Translations under genes and position numbers: made by a program
Assembly (NCBI GenBank): GCA_023263735.1
Contig: JALQUQ010000014.1
Coordinates: forward strand, 1 to 7,703
Length of the DNA stretch: 7,703 bases
Reading direction: 5' to 3'
Source: Paracoccaceae bacterium
GTDB taxonomy: Bacteria; Pseudomonadota; Alphaproteobacteria; Rhodobacterales; Rhodobacteraceae
Part shown: positions 5,868 to 7,703 of the stretch, piece after piece
Numbering within the stretch: position 1 is the first letter of the stretch
Layout: every line of letters begins with the position of its first letter
The notes under the pieces: generated by a model
What the model was told of the DNA's origin: nothing
What the model saw: the letters and a program-made list of their open reading frames with translations, nothing else
The model's database searches: none

Positions 5868-6836
5868 TCAAACTTTGATATTCGTCATCATTTTCATATA
5901 GATGACGTTGATCGTCAGCATGACGCCAACAAAGATGCCAGCCGGCACAAAGGCGGGTTCATTCTTGACACCATCGTAATAGGTCGGGTCCAGCAGGTTG
6001 ATGCCGACCAACGCAATCAGCGGAAAGCTTGACAGGAACATCCCCGACCATTTGGCCTCGGCCGTGATGGCCTTGACCCGGCGAAACAGTTTGTACCGGG
6101 CGCGGATCACCTTGGACAAACCCTCAAGGATTTCGGCCAGGTTACCGCCCGATTGCTGTTGGATTGACACGGCAACAGCCAGAAACCGCAAATCCTGGTT
6201 GTCCATCCTTGCGGCAAAGGCTTTCAAACTGTCGGCCACGTTGCGGCCATAGGTCGATTCATCCGAGATCATGCCGAATTCGGTGCCCAGCGGGTCTGGC
6301 ACCTCGCGCGAGACGGTTTCGATGGCCGAGGCAAACGGGTTGCCCACGCGCAGCGAACGCACCATCAGTTCGATGGCATCGGCAAGCTGTTCATCCATCA
6401 GCGCCATGCGCTTCTTGGCCTTTTTGTTGACCCAGAAATACACGCCGCCCACGCCCATCACGACGGCAATGACGCTGCGCACCGGCAATTCGACCGTGGT
6501 GGCATAGGTCAGCCCGACAAAGGCAAAGACGGAAAGCCCGCCCATCACCATCACCAGTTGCTTTGGTGAAAACGCGATATTGGCCTTTTGCGCCCGCGAG
6601 GCCAGCAGCGAATAGAACGGAATGCCGCGCGATGTCACATGCTGCGACATTTCCTTGCGAAGCTGTTCCAGAACCTGTTCGCGATTGCCGGTCTTTTGCA
6701 TCAGGGCCAGACGCCGGCTCACGCGGCTGTCCAGACTGATCGATTTGCCAAAGACGGTCAGATAGACGCCCTCGACGATGACGACGACGGCGACAAAGAT
6801 CAAAAGGTAAATCAGGGGAGCAGCAGAAATTTCCAT
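5868..6836 (-). CDS. tadB: Tad pilus platform protein TadB (GspF/T2SF domain)
   Basis: Inner-membrane platform protein of the Tad system, a GspF-fold paralogue of TadC and presumed to pair with it. It has 322 residues, normal for the family. An N-terminal membrane helix lies at 7-27, then a basic cytoplasmic segment with RQ/EQLRKEM-type helices (38-66), two close membrane helices at about 92-111 and 119-136, and the T2SF domain at about 145-275 (ADAIELMVRSLRVGNPFASAI; the conserved QQQSGGNLAEILEGLSKVIR at 226-245). Two C-terminal helices lie at 264-281 and 298-316. ATG 6836 is preceded by AAGGGGA, which itself overlaps the TAA of cpaF (6851-6849), so the genes are 12 bases apart and likely translationally coupled. 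It is complete, with no anomalies seen. Confidence 0.95.
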   Translation of the reverse strand: MEISAAPLIYLLIFVAVVVIVEGVYLTVFGKSISLDSRVSRRLALMQKTGNREQVLEQLRKEMSQHVTSRGIPFYSLLASRAQKANIAFSPKQLVMVMGGLSVFAFVGLTYATTVELPVRSVIAVVMGVGGVYFWVNKKAKKRMALMDEQLADAIELMVRSLRVGNPFASAIETVSREVPDPLGTEFGMISDESTYGRNVADSLKAFAARMDNQDLRFLAVAVSIQQQSGGNLAEILEGLSKVIRARYKLFRRVKAITAEAKWSGMFLSSFPLIALVGINLLDPTYYDGVKNEPAFVPAGIFVGVMLTINVIYMKMMTNIKV

Positions 6837-6843
6837 GGTCAGA

Positions 6844-6850
6844 TCCCCTT
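6844..6850 (-). promoter_or_regulatory. Shine-Dalgarno of tadB overlapping the cpaF stop
   Basis: The minus strand has AAGGGGA at 6850-6844, seven bases before ATG 6836. Its first two bases belong to the cpaF stop TAA (6851-6849), a typical arrangement for coupled translation of successive operon genes. Confidence 0.55.
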
Positions 6851-7703
6851 AGACGATCGGTTCATAGATCGAGGCTGGCAGGTCATAGCCCCATTGACGG
6901 AACCGGTCGGAATAGGCCGAACGGATGCCCGTCGCATTGAAACGGCCAATGATTTTCCCATTGGGTTCAACCCCCAACCGCTCGTACCGGAAAATCTCTT
7001 GCATCGAGATCACGTCGCCTTCCATGCCGGTGATTTCGGTGATCGAAACCATGCGGCGCGACCCGTCCTGCAAGCGGCTGGCCTGAACGATCAGGTTCAC
7101 AGCGCTTGCGATCTGGCTGCGCATCGCCTTGATCGGCATTTCGATCCCCGACATGGCGATCATGTTTTCCAGACGCGAAACCCCGTCGCGGGCGCTGTTG
7201 GCGTGGATCGTGGTCATCGATCCGTCGTGGCCGGTGTTCATGGCCTGCAACATGTCGATGACTTCCTCGCCCCGGGTTTCCCCCACGATGATCCGGTCGG
7301 GGCGCATCCGCAGCGCGTTGCGCAGACAGTCACGCTGGGTAACGGCGCCTTTGCCTTCAACGTTGGCCGGGCGGCTTTCCATCCGGCCCACATGCACCTG
7401 TTGCAACTGAAGTTCGGCGGTGTCTTCGATGGTCAGGATCCGTTCGGTGTTGTCGATAAAGGACGACAGCGCGTTCAGCGTCGTCGTCTTGCCCGACCCC
7501 GTACCGCCCGAAACGATGACGTTCAGACGGGTGGCGACGGCGGCTTGCAGATAGGCCGCCATCTCATCCGTAAACGCCCCAAACCGCACCAGATCGTTGA
7601 TGCCCAGCTTGTCTTTCTTGAATTTCCGGATCGAGTGGTGTCGGCGGGCCTGGCGCTGATCGCCAAGGTGCTCGCCACCCGCAAGGACGACGCCGACATA
7701 ACC
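6849..7703 (-). CDS. cpaF: Tad pilus assembly ATPase CpaF/TadA (C-terminal part; 5' truncated)
   Basis: Secretion-type ATPase of the VirB11/PulE superfamily that powers Tad/Flp pilus assembly at the inner membrane. The frame is open to the window end. Counting from the Val codon at 7589 (GTG, internal: the preceding codons read [14 protein letters not shown], as in the family), the motifs are Walker A GGTGSGKT at 28-35 (7508-7485), Asp box [12 protein letters not shown] at 51-62, Walker B region [12 protein letters not shown] at 98-109 and His box [13 protein letters not shown] at 120-132. The C-terminus then runs to TAA 6851-6849. The N-terminal domain is missing. CpaF-like sequence is convincing only up to about 7634 (SIRKF). 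The 23 codons beyond it (7635-7703) keep the frame open but do not resemble CpaF, where a segment like LPDGSRVN...LAIDGPTVSIRKF is expected. The true gene may therefore be interrupted or mis-assembled at that point. It is the most upstream gene of the leftward operon seen here. Confidence 0.93.
   Translation of the reverse strand, partial: GYVGVVLAGGEHLGDQRQARRHHSIRKFKKDKLGINDLVRFGAFTDEMAAYLQAAVATRLNVIVSGGTGSGKTTTLNALSSFIDNTERILTIEDTAELQLQQVHVGRMESRPANVEGKGAVTQRDCLRNALRMRPDRIIVGETRGEEVIDMLQAMNTGHDGSMTTIHANSARDGVSRLENMIAMSGIEMPIKAMRSQIASAVNLIVQASRLQDGSRRMVSITEITGMEGDVISMQEIFRYERLGVEPNGKIIGRFNATGIRSAYSDRFRQWGYDLPASIYEPIV
7635..7703. other. Discordant terminal segment, not CpaF-like
   Basis: The last 69 bases are about 70% GC (48 of 69). 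On the minus strand in the cpaF frame they translate to a sequence rich in Gly, Arg and His that does not match the conserved residues expected before IRKF. On the plus strand, the frame beginning at 7635 reads [23 protein letters not shown], an amphipathic-helix-like peptide with G or C in 22 of 23 third codon positions, as in real coding DNA of a GC-rich genome. The source protein is not recognised. The simplest explanation is a chimeric contig end; a genuine rearrangement into cpaF is the alternative. Confidence 0.5.

Noticed and set aside
7587..7589. GTG at 7589 as the start of CpaF
   Set aside because: The codons immediately upstream read [14 protein letters not shown], which belongs to the conserved CpaF core, so this GTG is an internal Val codon.
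1..7703. CRISPR arrays, tRNA/rRNA genes, insertion sequences or phage genes
   Set aside because: I looked for spaced direct repeats, transposase motifs and structured RNA signatures and saw none; almost every base is accounted for by the listed genes.

Overview
The window reads as chromosomal DNA of an alphaproteobacterium, most likely a Rhodobacterales (Roseobacter/Rhodobacter-type) bacterium. The basis is the gene content, the style of the MgtE, 5-formyltetrahydrofolate cyclo-ligase and Tad proteins, and a moderately high GC content. Species cannot be named from the sequence alone. Both ends cut into genes, so this may be a whole short contig or a slice of a larger one.

Layout. From base 1 to about 1454, two genes read rightward: the 3' part of a magnesium transporter gene (mgtE; CBS domain pair plus five-helix membrane domain) and an overlapping gene for 5-formyltetrahydrofolate cyclo-ligase. 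A short AT-rich stretch of two perfect inverted repeats (1458-1505) separates them from a leftward operon that fills the rest of the window. In transcription order the operon is: cpaF/tadA (assembly ATPase, truncated by the window end), tadB and tadC (inner-membrane platform), two successive TPR lipoproteins of the TadD type, a short prepilin peptidase (cpaA/tadV), and an AAA+ ATPase with a winged-helix-like N-terminal part. Gaps are from -11 to 58 bases, so this looks like one transcription unit ending at the hairpin at 1482-1505, which on the minus strand is followed by seven U residues.

How it works together. The leftward genes are the back half of a Tad (tight adherence, Flp/type IVb pilus) locus. 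CpaF hydrolyses ATP, TadB and TadC form the membrane platform, TPR lipoproteins are thought to help secretin or pilotin function at the outer membrane, and CpaA cleaves the Flp prepilin. Genes for the pilin, CpaB, the secretin CpaC and CpaE are expected upstream, to the right of the window, but are not seen.

Most of the window is an ordinary Tad locus, and I do not see a clearly new system. The points most worth a second look are: the uncharacterised winged-helix/AAA+ ATPase closing the operon; a probable ATT start codon on the first TPR lipoprotein gene; and an abrupt loss of CpaF similarity at about 7634, where the last 69 bases are GC-richer and look like coding sequence on the opposite strand (chimeric contig end or real rearrangement).
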